A DNA stretch of 64,000 bases from Streptomyces fumigatiscleroticus. Its GTDB lineage: Bacteria; Actinomycetota; Actinomycetes; Streptomycetales; Streptomycetaceae. Every line of letters begins with the position of its first letter. Position 1 is the stretch's first letter. Below are positions 27,301 to 37,162 of this stretch, in pieces. Both the position numbers and the translations under genes were made by a program. The stretch spans positions 186,001 through 250,000 of the forward strand of contig NZ_BMQF01000004.1 of assembly GCF_014647975.1 (NCBI RefSeq). Direction: 5' to 3'. The notes under the pieces are model-generated. The model was not told where the DNA came from and searched no databases. It saw only the letters and a program-made list of their open reading frames with translations.

Positions 27301-28127
27301 CGGATGCGGTCGCCGTCGGCGAGGGCGTCCTCCAGGCGTTTCAGCACGACCGCTCCCACTCCGTCGCCGGAGGAGGTGCCGGCCGCGTCCGCGGCGAACG
27401 CGCGGCAGTGGCCGTCGGGCGAGAAGGGGCCGTCGGGCACGTGCCGGTAGCCGAGCATCGCCGAGGGGTTGAGGGAGACGGCGGCGGCGAGCGCGGTGTC
27501 GCACCGGTAGTCGAGGAGGTCCTGGCAGGCGGTGTGCACGGCGACGAGCGCGGTGGAGCAGGCCGTCTGCAGGGACACGCTCGGGCCGGTCAGCCCCAGT
27601 TCGTACGAGACGCGGGTGGCGAGCGTGCCGAGGGAGTTGGCGGTGGCCGCGTGCACGAGCGCCACCGATCCGGGCTGCCCGGCGAAGCGCGGGTGGACGT
27701 GGGCCGGGTAGTAGCGGCTGTCGCCGCTGCCCGCGTACACGCCGACCGTGCCGGTCCCGGTCCCGGTGGTGGCGGGGCCGAGGCAGCCGGCATCCTCCAG
27801 GGCGTGGTAGGCCGTCTCCAGCAGCAGCCGCTGCTGCGGGTCCACGACGGCCGCCTCGGCGGGGCTGTAGCCGAAGAACCCGGAGTCGAAGCGGTCGATG
27901 CCGTCGACGACCGACGCCATGCGGATCAGGGACGGGTCGTCGAGGTCGCGCGGGTCGCCGCCCGCGGCGAGGAACTCCTCGTCCGTGATGCGCCGCACCG
28001 ACTCGCGGCCCGCCGCCAGGTTGTCCCAGAAGGCGTCCAGGTCGTCGGCGCCCGGGAAGCGGCCTGCCATGCCGATGACGGCGACGGCGGGTTCCTGCTC
28101 CTCCTCCTGAGGGGTGATGTCATGCAT
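24306..28127 (-). CDS. antD: Type I polyketide synthase module, KS-AT-carrier-TE
   Basis: A 1273-aa single-module PKS. The KS (about 12-440) has the active Cys190 in TACSTA and His326/His366. The AT (about 545-840) has Ser630 in GHSLGE and the motif AAAHSH at about 725-730, where malonyl-type ATs have HAFH and methylmalonyl-type YASH; this fits a relaxed choice of alkylmalonyl units. A carrier domain has Ser952 (LGGDSM), and a TE (about 1015-1270) has Ser1089 in GWSYGG. It extends the AntC peptide by one alkylmalonyl unit and closes the nine-membered dilactone. ATG 28127 lies 8 nt inside antC, so translation is coupled. The carrier is PCP-like in sequence (DNFFDLGGDS). Confidence 0.94.
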   Translation of the reverse strand: MHDITPQEEEQEPAVAVIGMAGRFPGADDLDAFWDNLAAGRESVRRITDEEFLAAGGDPRDLDDPSLIRMASVVDGIDRFDSGFFGYSPAEAAVVDPQQRLLLETAYHALEDAGCLGPATTGTGTGTVGVYAGSGDSRYYPAHVHPRFAGQPGSVALVHAATANSLGTLATRVSYELGLTGPSVSLQTACSTALVAVHTACQDLLDYRCDTALAAAVSLNPSAMLGYRHVPDGPFSPDGHCRAFAADAAGTSSGDGVGAVVLKRLEDALADGDRIRAVIRGSAVNNDGRRKVGFSAPSSAGQTEVILAAQAQAMVDADTIGLVEAHGTATKLGDPIEVAALTEAFRQSTDRTGFCALGSVKTNIGHLGAAAGIAGLIKAVLALEHRQIPPSLHFERPNPLIDFAAGPFRVPTALEDWPADGHPRRAAVSAFGIGGTNAHVILEEAPPAAPAPPRAPEDGRRLVLPLSARTAGALRGQAEALARHLERRPDLRLDDLAHSLRTDRPALRHRLTVTAASRDEALTALRTAAPATPPLTDEPARVAFLLPGGGTQYPGMGAELYRDHDVYRDIVDECARILRPALGGDLRTTLFDDPKPDSTSPFAGLVVTEYALARTLMEAGVRPDALIGHSLGEYTAACLAGVMELDDMLPLVTERIRLIASAGGATVGVAAPAEELLPLLDDELSLAAVNGPAACTVAGHADAVTRFEAELTRRGLPFRRLRIPAAAHSHVLDPVLETFERHLRTVTLRPPRIPYVTNVTGTWVTDAQATSVRHWIDHTRRTVRFTDGVTALWERLNPVLVEIGPGDTMTKLAAAQLAEHTPVTVTTMRHAKADAPDGFVLAEALGRLWSAGVDAALPTVPGDPRRVPLPGYAFERHRHWIDAPGARTDPDAPDDPDVRDEDAGLAPRPRLTTEHVPPRTDREQAVTRLWEETLGIGGIGVHDNFFDLGGDSMRAVLLAGRLRQTGVLDVPAATLLAAPTVAGVLAAADDTAGADVAHRGTTALGPLLPLRPEGSAAPLFCVHPGAGVSWRYTGLLPHLGGDQPVYGIQAAGLDGTRPPAPDAASMVAHYVDLVRETQPHGPYRLLGWSYGGFVAHAMACALQERGERVELLAMLDAPQPHGTVHAPDAAERQVAALLMRVAGLPVEPGADLPDVDAVLDRIDAMVTADPASSPVTRAEAAAIAGVMRNNLRIAPQFAPGVYRGDVLFFSAEEEAEGSGDLAVMPGKADAWRPHVDGTLHDHRVPCGHYEMTEPEPIALIGAAVAKALRPASA

Positions 28128-31100
28128 GGCCTCGGTCCTTCCCGTGCCGTGCGGAGCGGCGGACACGGGCCGCGCGCTGCCGCTGTGCTTGTTCCTTGGC
28201 CTTCTGCAGACCACTCGGTTCCGTGGCGGCCGGACCGCGCTGCTCCGGCGGCTCATCGGCCGCCGCCGCGGTCCCGGAGCCCGTCAGGGCGGACAGGTGG
28301 CGGGCGAGGTCGCGCACGGTGGGGTGCGCGAACAGGTCGACGACCGGAAGGTCGCAGCCGAACTCCTTGTTGATGGCGGTCTGGGCGGCGACCAGGAGCA
28401 GGGAGTTGCCGCCGAGGTCGAAGAAGTTCTCGTCCCGGCCCACCCGGTCACGGCCCAGCACGCCGCACCACAGCCGGGCGAGTTCGTTCTCCAGGTGCCG
28501 CAGCCGCTCCCCGGCGTCCGCGTCCCCGTCGGCCGGCCGCGCGGAGGTGCCGGCCGAGCGCAGCACCCACGCGTCGGCGAGTCCGACGGCCCGTGCGGCG
28601 TCGGCCGCCGCGCCGTACAGGGCGCCCAGGTCGGTGCCCTCCTCCAGGGCGACCCGCGCGGCCGGCCGCCGTACCTGCCGGGCGGGACCCGGGACATGGC
28701 TGCGGACCCAGGGGGCGCTGCGGTCGGCGCCGATCAGCAGGTGCGGCTCGTCCACGGTGCGGGCCAGGTCGAAGGAGCGCAGCGCGGCGGTGGTGTCGAG
28801 CACCCGGTAGCCGCGGGCCTCGCCGAGCGCGGCCAGCCCGTAGCCGCGGCTCATGCCGCGTTCGCGCCACATGCTCCAGGCCAGGCTCTGCGCGGGCAGG
28901 CCGAGGGCGCGGCGGTGCAGGGCGAGGGCGTCCAGGAAGGCGTTGGCGGCGGCGTAGGCGGCGTTCATGGCGCCCCCGAAGTAGCCGTTCATGGAGGAGA
29001 AGGTGACGAAGGAGGTGACCGGATGGTCGGCGGCGACGCGGTGCAGCGTCCACGCACCGTGCACCTTCGCCTCCAGTGCCCGGCGCCAGGACGCGGAGTC
29101 CAGTTCCCGCACGGGCCGTTCGTCGAGGACTCCGGCCAGGTGCAGCATCGACACCAGCGGCACGCCCCATGCCCGGGAGGCCTCGTCCACCGCGGCCCGT
29201 ACCCGGGCCTCGTCGGTGACGTCGGCGCTCGCGTACCGGACCTCCCCGAGGGCGCGCAGCCGTTGCAGCGCCTCGATGCGGGCGGCCTCGGAACCGCCCT
29301 CGGCCAGATGCCGCGGCCAGGTGTCCTCGGCGGGCAGCGGGGTGCGGCCGAGCAGCAGCAGCCGGGTGCCGGGCGTCTTGAGCAGATGCGCCGCGACCTC
29401 GCTGCCGACGCCGCCAAGGCCGCCGCTGACCAGGTGGAACCCGTCGATGTCGGGAATCTCGTCGCGGGCCGGCCGGTCGGGCAGCGGGGCCAGGCGGCGT
29501 ACGTACCGGTGCCCGCCGCGCCACGCGACCTCGGCGTCGGGCGAGGTGTCCGCCGCCTCGGCCAGCAGGACGGGTACGGGGTTCTCGGTGGCGGCCGGAT
29601 CGAGGTCGAGGTGCACGCCGCGCAGCCAGGTGAACTCCTCCCCCAGCGACTTCAGCAGGGCACCGGCCATGGCGTGCGCCGGGGAGGCGTCGTCCCCGGG
29701 CGCCACCGCCTGGGCGCCCGCCGTCACGTACAGCAGGTCGACGGGGCGCTGTTGCCCGGGCCGCGCGGCGAGGGCGCGGGCGAGCGCGAGGAGGGAGCCG
29801 GTGCCGGCGTCGTCCAGGGGCGATGCCCCGCCGGTGTGCAGCGCGCCCAGGTGCACGACGGCGTCGACCGGCCGCCGGTCGGCGTCCAGCTGCCGCAGCA
29901 GGGCCGCGTGGTCGGTGTCCTCGGCGGACCGGATCCGGTAGTGCGCGGCGTCGACCCGCTCGTACGCCGTCGCGTCGGTGACCTGGGTGCACAGTCCGCC
30001 GTCGGCCCGCAGCACCTCGGCGATCCGTCCCGCGAGTTCGTGTGCGCGGGGGTCGCCGCCCGCCAGGACGAGGGTGTGCCGCCCGGCCGCGGTGGCGCGG
30101 GGGCGGAGCCGCTCGGCCCGCTGCCACACCGGGCGCAGGAACCAGTCGGGCAGCGTGGCGGCGGTGCCCATCAGCAACTGCGCCTCGCGGACCGCCTCGT
30201 CGAAGTCGCCCGCCTCGAAGCTCTTGCGCAGCTTGGTGCGCTGGATCTTGCCGATCTCGGTCTTCGGTACGGCGTCCTCGGCGACCGGGACGAGGAAGGC
30301 GGGGCTGACGCCGATCTCCCGGGTCACCTTGCCGGCGATCTCCCGCAGCGCTGCGGCCGTGTCCTGGCCCGGGGCGAGGTGGAAGAACAGCGCCAGTTCG
30401 TCGGTGGTCGCCGACGGGTCGGAGCGCACCGCGACGGCGGCGGTGAAGCTCCGTACGACGTGAGGCAGTTCCTCGACGCAGGCCTCGATCTCGTGGCTGT
30501 AGTGGTTGACGCCGTTGACGATGATGACGTCCTTGGCGCGGCCGGTGATGTACAGCTCGCCGTCGCGCAGGAACGCCAGGTCCCCGGTGTCGAACCAGCC
30601 GTCCTCGGTGAACGCCTCCGCGTTGGCCGCCGGATTGTCGTAGTAGCCGCTGGTCACGGGGGTGCCGCGGACCTGGAACCGGCCGACGGCACCCTCGGCG
30701 AGCACCGTGCCGTCCTCGCCGACGACCCGCATGGCGAACCCCGGGTAGGGGCGGCCGCAGCTCACGAACGACTCGTCGGAGCCGTCCGGTTCGCCCGGCA
30801 GTACGGCGTCCGTGACCACCGAGCAGGTCTCGGACATGCCCCAGCCCGGGTGCATCACGTCCTGCGGCAGGCCGAAGGGCTTCAGCGTGTGCAGGAACCG
30901 GCGGGCGGCGGAGGCGACGACGACTTCGCCCGCGTTCATCACCAGCCGCATCGGCGACAGGTCCCAGTCGCGGTCGCGGAAGCGGTGGGCCTGCTCCGCC
31001 AGCAGCCCGAAGGCGAAGTTGGGCGCCCAGGTGACGGTGGTCCGGTGCCGGTCGGCGAGGTCCATCCAGCGCGTCGGGTCCTCCAGGATCCACGAGGTGG

Positions 31101-34100
31101 GCGCGTGGATCTGACGGCAGCCCAGGTAGACGTCCCGCAGGTGGAACATCACCACGCCGGTGACGTGGTCGAGCGGGATCCAGTTCAGGGAGACGTCCCG
31201 CTCGCCGAGCCCGTTCAGCTGCTGCGTCGCGGCGGACCGGGTCAGCACGGCGTGGTGGCTCTGGCGCACGGCCTTGGGCAGGCCCGTGCTGCCCGAGGTC
31301 ATCAGCAGCAGGAGGAGGTCGTCCGGGCGCGCCTCGTACCAGTCCCTGTCCTCGGGTGCCTCGCGCAGGGCGTCGGCCGTCGTCAGCCGCAGCCCCGGCC
31401 AGTCGTTCCGGTCGGCGAGGTCGCGCAGGCCCGCCTCCCGGCCCGGGGAGCACACGATCCAGGGCCGGCCGAGCATCTTCCAGATGCCCTCCAGCTTGGC
31501 CAGCGCCGCCGAGGGGGTGGTGTAGGAGGCGGGGACGGTCAGCGGGACGGCGACGAAGCCGCCGAGGATGCAGCCCCACAGCACGGCGAGGAAGTCCTCG
31601 CTTCTGTCGCACTGCAAGATGACCTGGTCACCGGGGCGCAGCCCGGCCCTCCGCAGCCCTCCGAGGACCCGGGAGGCCTCCGTGACCAGGGACGCGTAAC
31701 TGCGCCGGTGCTCGCTGCCGTCGGCGTGGACGTGCACGACCTCGCCGTACGGGCTCTCCGCGGCGCGCACCAGCGCCTGGGCCCAGCCGGACACCGACGG
31801 CTCGGCGAGTTCCGGGCCTTCGCTCAGCGCCGGGACCGGGGCGGCGGAGGGTGCTGTCCCGGCCGGCGCTTCCTTCGGCTCCGGCGGAACGGAGCGGCGC
31901 GGGGTGCCGACGTGGCGGCGGCCCAGTTCCTCGGGGACGTCCTCCACCGTGACGTCGGCCGCGGTGACTCCGGGGACACGGGCGAGGCGCTCGCGCCAGG
32001 AGTCGGCGGCCGTGCGGTCGACGAGGGGCAGGGCGCGCAGGGCGTCGGCGTCGACGGAGCCGTCGGGGTTACGGGGCAGGACGGCGACCGCCGTGACGCG
32101 GACCGTGTTCTTCCCGGTGGCGGTGGCGCCGAGGAGCTCCTCGACCCGCTCGGCGGCGTCCGCCCGGCCGGGCACCACGTACAGGCGCAGGGGTCCGCCG
32201 TCACCCTCGCGTGCGGGCAGGGCGACCGCGTCACGGATGCCGGGGACGGACAGCGCCGTGCGCTCCACCTCCGTGGCGTCGGTGTCGGTGCAGGTGTCAG
32301 TGTCCGTCGCGGCACTCACGGCACTCACGGTGCGCGGGACGAGCGTCGGCAGCGCCTGGACGCGGACGTCCGGATCGGCGCACACGGCCGCGAGCACCTC
32401 GTGCAGGGCCCGGGCGAACGCCTCGGCCGTCCCGGCGTCGTACAGGTCGGTCGCGTACTCGACGTGCAGGTCGAGGCCGTCGGGCGCGCCCCCGTCGTCG
32501 TACCGCTCCAGCACGTCGACGAAGAGGTCGAACTTGGCGGTGCCGGTGGCGGTGGGCCGCAGCGGGATCCGCTGCCCGTCCAGCCGGAGCACGGCCCGCT
32601 CGTTGTTCTGGAGAGCCAGCATGACCTGGAAGAGCGGGTGCCGGGCCGGGTGGCGGGGCGGGTTGAGCTCCTCCACCAGCCGGTCGAAGGGCAGGTCCTG
32701 GTGGTCGAGGGCGCGCAGGTCGTGGGCGCGCAGCCGGGCGACGAGATCACGGAAGGCGGGGTCGCCGGAGGTGTCGGCGCGCAGCACCAGCGTGTTGGTG
32801 AGCAGTCCGATCACATCGTCCAGGGCGGGTTCGGAGCGGCCCGCGACCGGGGTGCCGACGACGACGTCCTCGCCCGCGCCGCAGCGGGTGAGCAGGGCGC
32901 TGACCGCCGCGTGCAGGACCATGAACAGGCTGGCGCCCTCGCGGTCGGCGAGCCGCACCAACCCCTGGTGCAGGCCGGCGTCCACCACCGCCGTGACGTG
33001 TGCGCCGCCGCCTCGCGGGGAGGCCGGACGCGGCCGGTCCCCGGGCAGCGTGCACTCCTCGGGCAGGTCCGCCAGCGCCTCGCGCCAGTGGGCCGTCAGC
33101 CGCTCCAGCCGTCCCGGTCCCTCCGGCTCCGGGGCGAGGAGGGCACGCTGCCACACGGCGTGGTCCGCGTACTGCACCGGCAGCGCGTCCCACTCAGGTG
33201 CCCGGCCCGCGCGGCGCGCCTCGTACGCGGTGCTCAGGTCGTCGGCGAAGGGCCGCAGGGACCAGCCGTCGGCCGCGCTGTGGTGCAGGACGAGCAGCAG
33301 CGTGCGCTCCGGCCCGGTCCCGAACAGCGCCGCCGTGAGCGGGCCTTCGCGGGTCAGGTCGAAACGGTGCCGCGCGGCCGCGGCGACGTGTGCGCCGACC
33401 TCCTCGGCGGGGCAGTCCACGCACCGCAGCTCCGGACGCAGCTCCCCCGGCGGCAGGATCCGCTGGTGGGGCACGCCGTCGTGCTCGGCGAAGACGGTCC
33501 GCAGACTCTCGTGCCGGTCGGTGACGTCACCGAGGGCCGCCCGCAGCGCCTTCACGTCGACGGGCGTCCGCAGCGGGACGACGAGCGGGATGTTGTACGT
33601 CGCGGCCCCGTCGTCGAGCCGGTTCAGGAACCACATGCGTTCCTGGGCGAAGGAGAGCGGTACGCGTTCCGGCCGGACGACGTCCCCGAGGGCGGGCAGC
33701 GGACGCACCGTGCCGGCCTCCGCGGTGAGGCGCTCGGCGAGTGCGGCCGACGTCGGCCCGTCGAACAGGGCGGTGATGGGCACCTCGGCGCCCGTCTCCG
33801 CGCGCAGACGGGCCAGCAGCCGGGTCGCGGAGAGGGAGTCGCCGCCCAGGTCGAAGAAGTTCGCGTCGACGCCCACGGTGTCCCGGGGCAGCCGCAGCAC
33901 GTCCTCGAACAGCCGGCAGAGCAGGGTCTGCCGCGGTGTGGTGGGGCGGGCGCCCGTCGCGGCGGCGGTGAAGTCCGGTGCGGGCAGGGCCTCGACGTCG
34001 AGCTTGCCGTTGGCGGTCAGCGGCAGCGCGTCGACGGGGACGCAGGCGGCCGGGACCATGTGCTCGGGCAGGTGCGCGGCGACATGGGCGCGCAGGTCGG

Positions 34101-36909
34101 CGGGGCGCGGTGAGGCGTCCCCGGCCGCGACCGTGTACGCGACGAGCTGCTGCGATCCGTTGCCGGCGCGGCGGACGACGACGACGGCCCGGGTGACCTG
34201 CGGGTGCCGGGCGAGGACGGCCTCGATCTCGCCGGGCTCGACACGGAAACCGCGCAGCTGCACCTGCGCGTCGGCCCGCCCGAGGTACTCCAGCGTGCCG
34301 TCGGGACGGCGCCGCGCCAGGTCGCCGGAGCGGTACATGCGGCTGCCGGGCGGCCCGAAGGGATCGTCGAGGAACCGTTCGGCGGTGAGGTCGGGCCGGT
34401 TCAGATAGCCGGCGGCCACCCCGGGCCCGGACACGTACATCTCACCGGTGGCGCCGGTCGGCACCGGACGGCCCGCGGAGTCCAGCAGGTACACGCGCAG
34501 GTCCGCGAGCGGCGTGCCGACGACGCTGCCCCGGCGGGAGTCCTCCATGTCGGCGCGCGTGAGGCGGTGGTGGGTGACGTGCACGGTGGTCTCGGTGATG
34601 CCGTACATGTTCACCAGCTCCGGGGTGTCCAGGCCGTACCGGTCGGCCCACGGGCGCAGCCGCTCGGGACGCAGCGCCTCCCCGCCGAAGACGACGTAGC
34701 GCAGCGCGCCCGCCGCCGGGAACTCCGTGTCCGCGTCACTCAGTTGCTCGAACGCGGACGGCGTCTGGTTGAGCACGGTGACGCCCTCGCGGCGCAGCAG
34801 CCGCAGGAAGTCCCGGGGCGAGCGGCTCACGGCGTACGGCACGACGACCAGGCGGCCGCCGTGCAGCAGCGCACCCCACATCTCCCACACGGAGAAGTCG
34901 AAGGCGTAGGAGTGGAATAGCGTCCACACGTCGTCCTCGCCGAAGTCGAAGTGCTCCGCGGTGGCGGTGAAGAGCCGCACGACGTTCGCGTGCGGGACCG
35001 GCACACCCTTGGGGCGCCCCGTGGAGCCCGACGTGTGGATGATGTACGCGATGTCGGACGGGTCCCTCGGGCCTCCGCGCTCGGCGTCGGTCAGGTCGCC
35101 GGCCGGCCGCCGGGCGAGGTCCCGCTCGGTCTCCGGGTCGCCGAGGAGGACCGTGGGGACCGCGGCGGCGGGCAGCGGTCCCGCGAGGGCGTCGTCACGG
35201 CCGCCGTCACGGCCGTCGTCGAGGCCGGCGTCGGTGACGAGGAGGACGGGTGCCGCGTCCTCCACGACCAGCCGCAGCCGCTCGGCCGGGTGACCGGTGT
35301 CCAGCGGCAGATAGGCGGCGCCTGTCTTCAGTACGGCCAGCAGGGCGGGCAGCAGCCGCGGACCCCGCCGCATGGCGAGCGCCACCACCCGGCCCGGTCC
35401 CGCGCCCCGCTCGGTCAGCAGCCGGGCCAGCCGGTTGGCCTCGGCGTTGAGCTCCGCGTACGTGAGGCTCTCGCCCTCGCACGTCACGGCCGTCCGCTCC
35501 GGCACCGCGGCGGCCCGCTGCTCGAACAGCTCGGTGAGGGTCCCGGTGACGGGACAGGCCCGCGCGGGCGTGTCCCGGGGGTGCTCGCCCGGCAGCAGCA
35601 GGTCCAGGTCCCGCAGCGGCAGTGCCGGTGCGGCGGCGGCCAGCCGACGCAGCAGCAGGAGGAACCGGTCGCGGTACAGGGCGAGTTCCGCCTCCTCGTA
35701 CAGCGCCGGGTTGGCGTCGAAGGCCAGCCACAGCCCGCCGGACTCCGCCCCGGGCCGTACGGAGATCTGCAGGTCCTCGACGGCGCCGCCGGACAGGTGG
35801 TGCCAGGTGGCGGCGTGCCCGCCGAAGTCCAGGGACTCGGTGAACGGGACGATGTTGAGGACCGGCCCGTACAGCCGGCGGCCGGTGCCCAGCAGGCCCA
35901 GGTCACGGCGGAGGAACTCGCCCCGGTAGCGCTGGTGCCCGCGCAGCGCCTTCAGCTCGTCCGCGACGGTGCGCACCAGTTCGGCGACGGACGTACCGGG
36001 GGCCGCGGGCACGCGCAGCGGCAGAACGTCGGAGGCGGTGCCCGGAGTGCGCAGCGCCGCGCTGCCGAGCCGGCTCATGGTGGCCAGGCCCAGGACCAGG
36101 TCCTCGGCGCCGGTCATGCGCTCCAGGAAGGCGACGACGGCGGCGGTGAGGAGGTCGGTGCGGGAGACCTCCAGCCGGGCCGCGGCCGCGGACAGGGCCT
36201 CGGCCTCGGCCGGGGACAGGTCTGCGGTACGGCGCAGGAACGGGGCGGTGGGGGCGGCCGTACGGCGGGTGAGGCGGGCGGGTTCGGGCAGTCCGGCCAG
36301 GCGCTGCGCCCAGTGGGCACGGTCGCGGCCGTACCGCTCGGAGGCGAGGTAGGCGGCCTCGTCGGCCTGGAGGCGGGCCACCGGCTCGAAGGCGGCGGGC
36401 GCCGGCCGACCGCCCGAGGCCAGCGCGTTGTAGGTGTCGGCGAGCCGGCGTCCGAGGAGCTTGTAGCTGTAGCCGTCGAGCAGGATGTGATGGGCCCGCA
36501 GGAACCAGATGTGCCGGTCGGGTGCGAGGGTGAGCAGGGCGTGCGAGAACAGCGGTCCCTTGTCGATGTCCACGGGGGCCGCCAGGTCCGTCCGGATCCA
36601 CTCCCACGCGGCGCTCTCCGGATCGTCCGCTCCGCCGACGTCGACGCGGTGCAGTGTCCAGTCGTCCGCGTCGGGTGCCGGCCGGCACCGGGGGCCGTCG
36701 TCCGTGTCGAGGAAGCGCAGGGCGAACGTGTCGGCCTCGCCGACGGTGCGCCGCAGCGCGGTCTCGAACAGGGCGGTGTCGATGGGGCCGTGGATCTCCA
36801 CGGCTTCTCCGGTGTTGTAGGCGGCACTGTCCGGAGCGAGCCGTTGTGCGTACCAGAGGCCCTCCTGGGCACCGGTCAGCGGTCGACGATCGTCCTCGTG
36901 GACTGACAT
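28120..36909 (-). CDS. antC: Two-module nonribosomal peptide synthetase, C-A(Thr)-T-C-A-KR-T
   Basis: A 2929-aa NRPS. C1 (about 10-445) has HHILLDG at 140-146. A1 (about 455-980) has specificity residues that read D-F-W-N-V-G-M-V-H, the threonine code. T1 has Ser1025. C2 (about 1080-1520) has HHSAADG at 1209-1215. A linker (about 1540-1665) resembles part of an adenylation C-subdomain. A2 (about 1715-2240) is an AMP-ligase-like domain without the amino-binding Asp, fitting an alpha-keto acid (pyruvate). The KR (about 2270-2690) has GGLGGVG at about 2496-2502, and T2 has Ser2836. In antimycin assembly module 1 joins the salicyl group to Thr, and module 2 activates pyruvate and reduces it to lactate. 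ATG 36909 has GAGGGA upstream; a TTG at 36930 is less likely. Confidence 0.95.
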   Translation of the reverse strand: MSVHEDDRRPLTGAQEGLWYAQRLAPDSAAYNTGEAVEIHGPIDTALFETALRRTVGEADTFALRFLDTDDGPRCRPAPDADDWTLHRVDVGGADDPESAAWEWIRTDLAAPVDIDKGPLFSHALLTLAPDRHIWFLRAHHILLDGYSYKLLGRRLADTYNALASGGRPAPAAFEPVARLQADEAAYLASERYGRDRAHWAQRLAGLPEPARLTRRTAAPTAPFLRRTADLSPAEAEALSAAAARLEVSRTDLLTAAVVAFLERMTGAEDLVLGLATMSRLGSAALRTPGTASDVLPLRVPAAPGTSVAELVRTVADELKALRGHQRYRGEFLRRDLGLLGTGRRLYGPVLNIVPFTESLDFGGHAATWHHLSGGAVEDLQISVRPGAESGGLWLAFDANPALYEEAELALYRDRFLLLLRRLAAAAPALPLRDLDLLLPGEHPRDTPARACPVTGTLTELFEQRAAAVPERTAVTCEGESLTYAELNAEANRLARLLTERGAGPGRVVALAMRRGPRLLPALLAVLKTGAAYLPLDTGHPAERLRLVVEDAAPVLLVTDAGLDDGRDGGRDDALAGPLPAAAVPTVLLGDPETERDLARRPAGDLTDAERGGPRDPSDIAYIIHTSGSTGRPKGVPVPHANVVRLFTATAEHFDFGEDDVWTLFHSYAFDFSVWEMWGALLHGGRLVVVPYAVSRSPRDFLRLLRREGVTVLNQTPSAFEQLSDADTEFPAAGALRYVVFGGEALRPERLRPWADRYGLDTPELVNMYGITETTVHVTHHRLTRADMEDSRRGSVVGTPLADLRVYLLDSAGRPVPTGATGEMYVSGPGVAAGYLNRPDLTAERFLDDPFGPPGSRMYRSGDLARRRPDGTLEYLGRADAQVQLRGFRVEPGEIEAVLARHPQVTRAVVVVRRAGNGSQQLVAYTVAAGDASPRPADLRAHVAAHLPEHMVPAACVPVDALPLTANGKLDVEALPAPDFTAAATGARPTTPRQTLLCRLFEDVLRLPRDTVGVDANFFDLGGDSLSATRLLARLRAETGAEVPITALFDGPTSAALAERLTAEAGTVRPLPALGDVVRPERVPLSFAQERMWFLNRLDDGAATYNIPLVVPLRTPVDVKALRAALGDVTDRHESLRTVFAEHDGVPHQRILPPGELRPELRCVDCPAEEVGAHVAAAARHRFDLTREGPLTAALFGTGPERTLLLVLHHSAADGWSLRPFADDLSTAYEARRAGRAPEWDALPVQYADHAVWQRALLAPEPEGPGRLERLTAHWREALADLPEECTLPGDRPRPASPRGGGAHVTAVVDAGLHQGLVRLADREGASLFMVLHAAVSALLTRCGAGEDVVVGTPVAGRSEPALDDVIGLLTNTLVLRADTSGDPAFRDLVARLRAHDLRALDHQDLPFDRLVEELNPPRHPARHPLFQVMLALQNNERAVLRLDGQRIPLRPTATGTAKFDLFVDVLERYDDGGAPDGLDLHVEYATDLYDAGTAEAFARALHEVLAAVCADPDVRVQALPTLVPRTVSAVSAATDTDTCTDTDATEVERTALSVPGIRDAVALPAREGDGGPLRLYVVPGRADAAERVEELLGATATGKNTVRVTAVAVLPRNPDGSVDADALRALPLVDRTAADSWRERLARVPGVTAADVTVEDVPEELGRRHVGTPRRSVPPEPKEAPAGTAPSAAPVPALSEGPELAEPSVSGWAQALVRAAESPYGEVVHVHADGSEHRRSYASLVTEASRVLGGLRRAGLRPGDQVILQCDRSEDFLAVLWGCILGGFVAVPLTVPASYTTPSAALAKLEGIWKMLGRPWIVCSPGREAGLRDLADRNDWPGLRLTTADALREAPEDRDWYEARPDDLLLLLMTSGSTGLPKAVRQSHHAVLTRSAATQQLNGLGERDVSLNWIPLDHVTGVVMFHLRDVYLGCRQIHAPTSWILEDPTRWMDLADRHRTTVTWAPNFAFGLLAEQAHRFRDRDWDLSPMRLVMNAGEVVVASAARRFLHTLKPFGLPQDVMHPGWGMSETCSVVTDAVLPGEPDGSDESFVSCGRPYPGFAMRVVGEDGTVLAEGAVGRFQVRGTPVTSGYYDNPAANAEAFTEDGWFDTGDLAFLRDGELYITGRAKDVIIVNGVNHYSHEIEACVEELPHVVRSFTAAVAVRSDPSATTDELALFFHLAPGQDTAAALREIAGKVTREIGVSPAFLVPVAEDAVPKTEIGKIQRTKLRKSFEAGDFDEAVREAQLLMGTAATLPDWFLRPVWQRAERLRPRATAAGRHTLVLAGGDPRAHELAGRIAEVLRADGGLCTQVTDATAYERVDAAHYRIRSAEDTDHAALLRQLDADRRPVDAVVHLGALHTGGASPLDDAGTGSLLALARALAARPGQQRPVDLLYVTAGAQAVAPGDDASPAHAMAGALLKSLGEEFTWLRGVHLDLDPAATENPVPVLLAEAADTSPDAEVAWRGGHRYVRRLAPLPDRPARDEIPDIDGFHLVSGGLGGVGSEVAAHLLKTPGTRLLLLGRTPLPAEDTWPRHLAEGGSEAARIEALQRLRALGEVRYASADVTDEARVRAAVDEASRAWGVPLVSMLHLAGVLDERPVRELDSASWRRALEAKVHGAWTLHRVAADHPVTSFVTFSSMNGYFGGAMNAAYAAANAFLDALALHRRALGLPAQSLAWSMWRERGMSRGYGLAALGEARGYRVLDTTAALRSFDLARTVDEPHLLIGADRSAPWVRSHVPGPARQVRRPAARVALEEGTDLGALYGAAADAARAVGLADAWVLRSAGTSARPADGDADAGERLRHLENELARLWCGVLGRDRVGRDENFFDLGGNSLLLVAAQTAINKEFGCDLPVVDLFAHPTVRDLARHLSALTGSGTAAAADEPPEQRGPAATEPSGLQKAKEQAQRQRAARVRRSARHGKDRGHA

Positions 36910-37162
36910 GACACATCCCTCATGTGACAAGCCGTGATCACACGGTCGGGGAACATCCGGCTCGGTCGGACGCGGCGGCTGCCGGTCCGGGCCGGCCCGC
37001 GGGCGTCCGGAGCCGCCGAGGCCGGCGCACGGGGAAGGGGAACGGCCGCACGCCGCAGGCGTGGGGAGTGAACGGCGCGCCCCGCCCCCGGTCCTGACGG
37101 CTCATCACGGTGAATCAGCGGGCAGGTCACGGTCAAGACCGACCGGTCCGACGGCAACGAAT

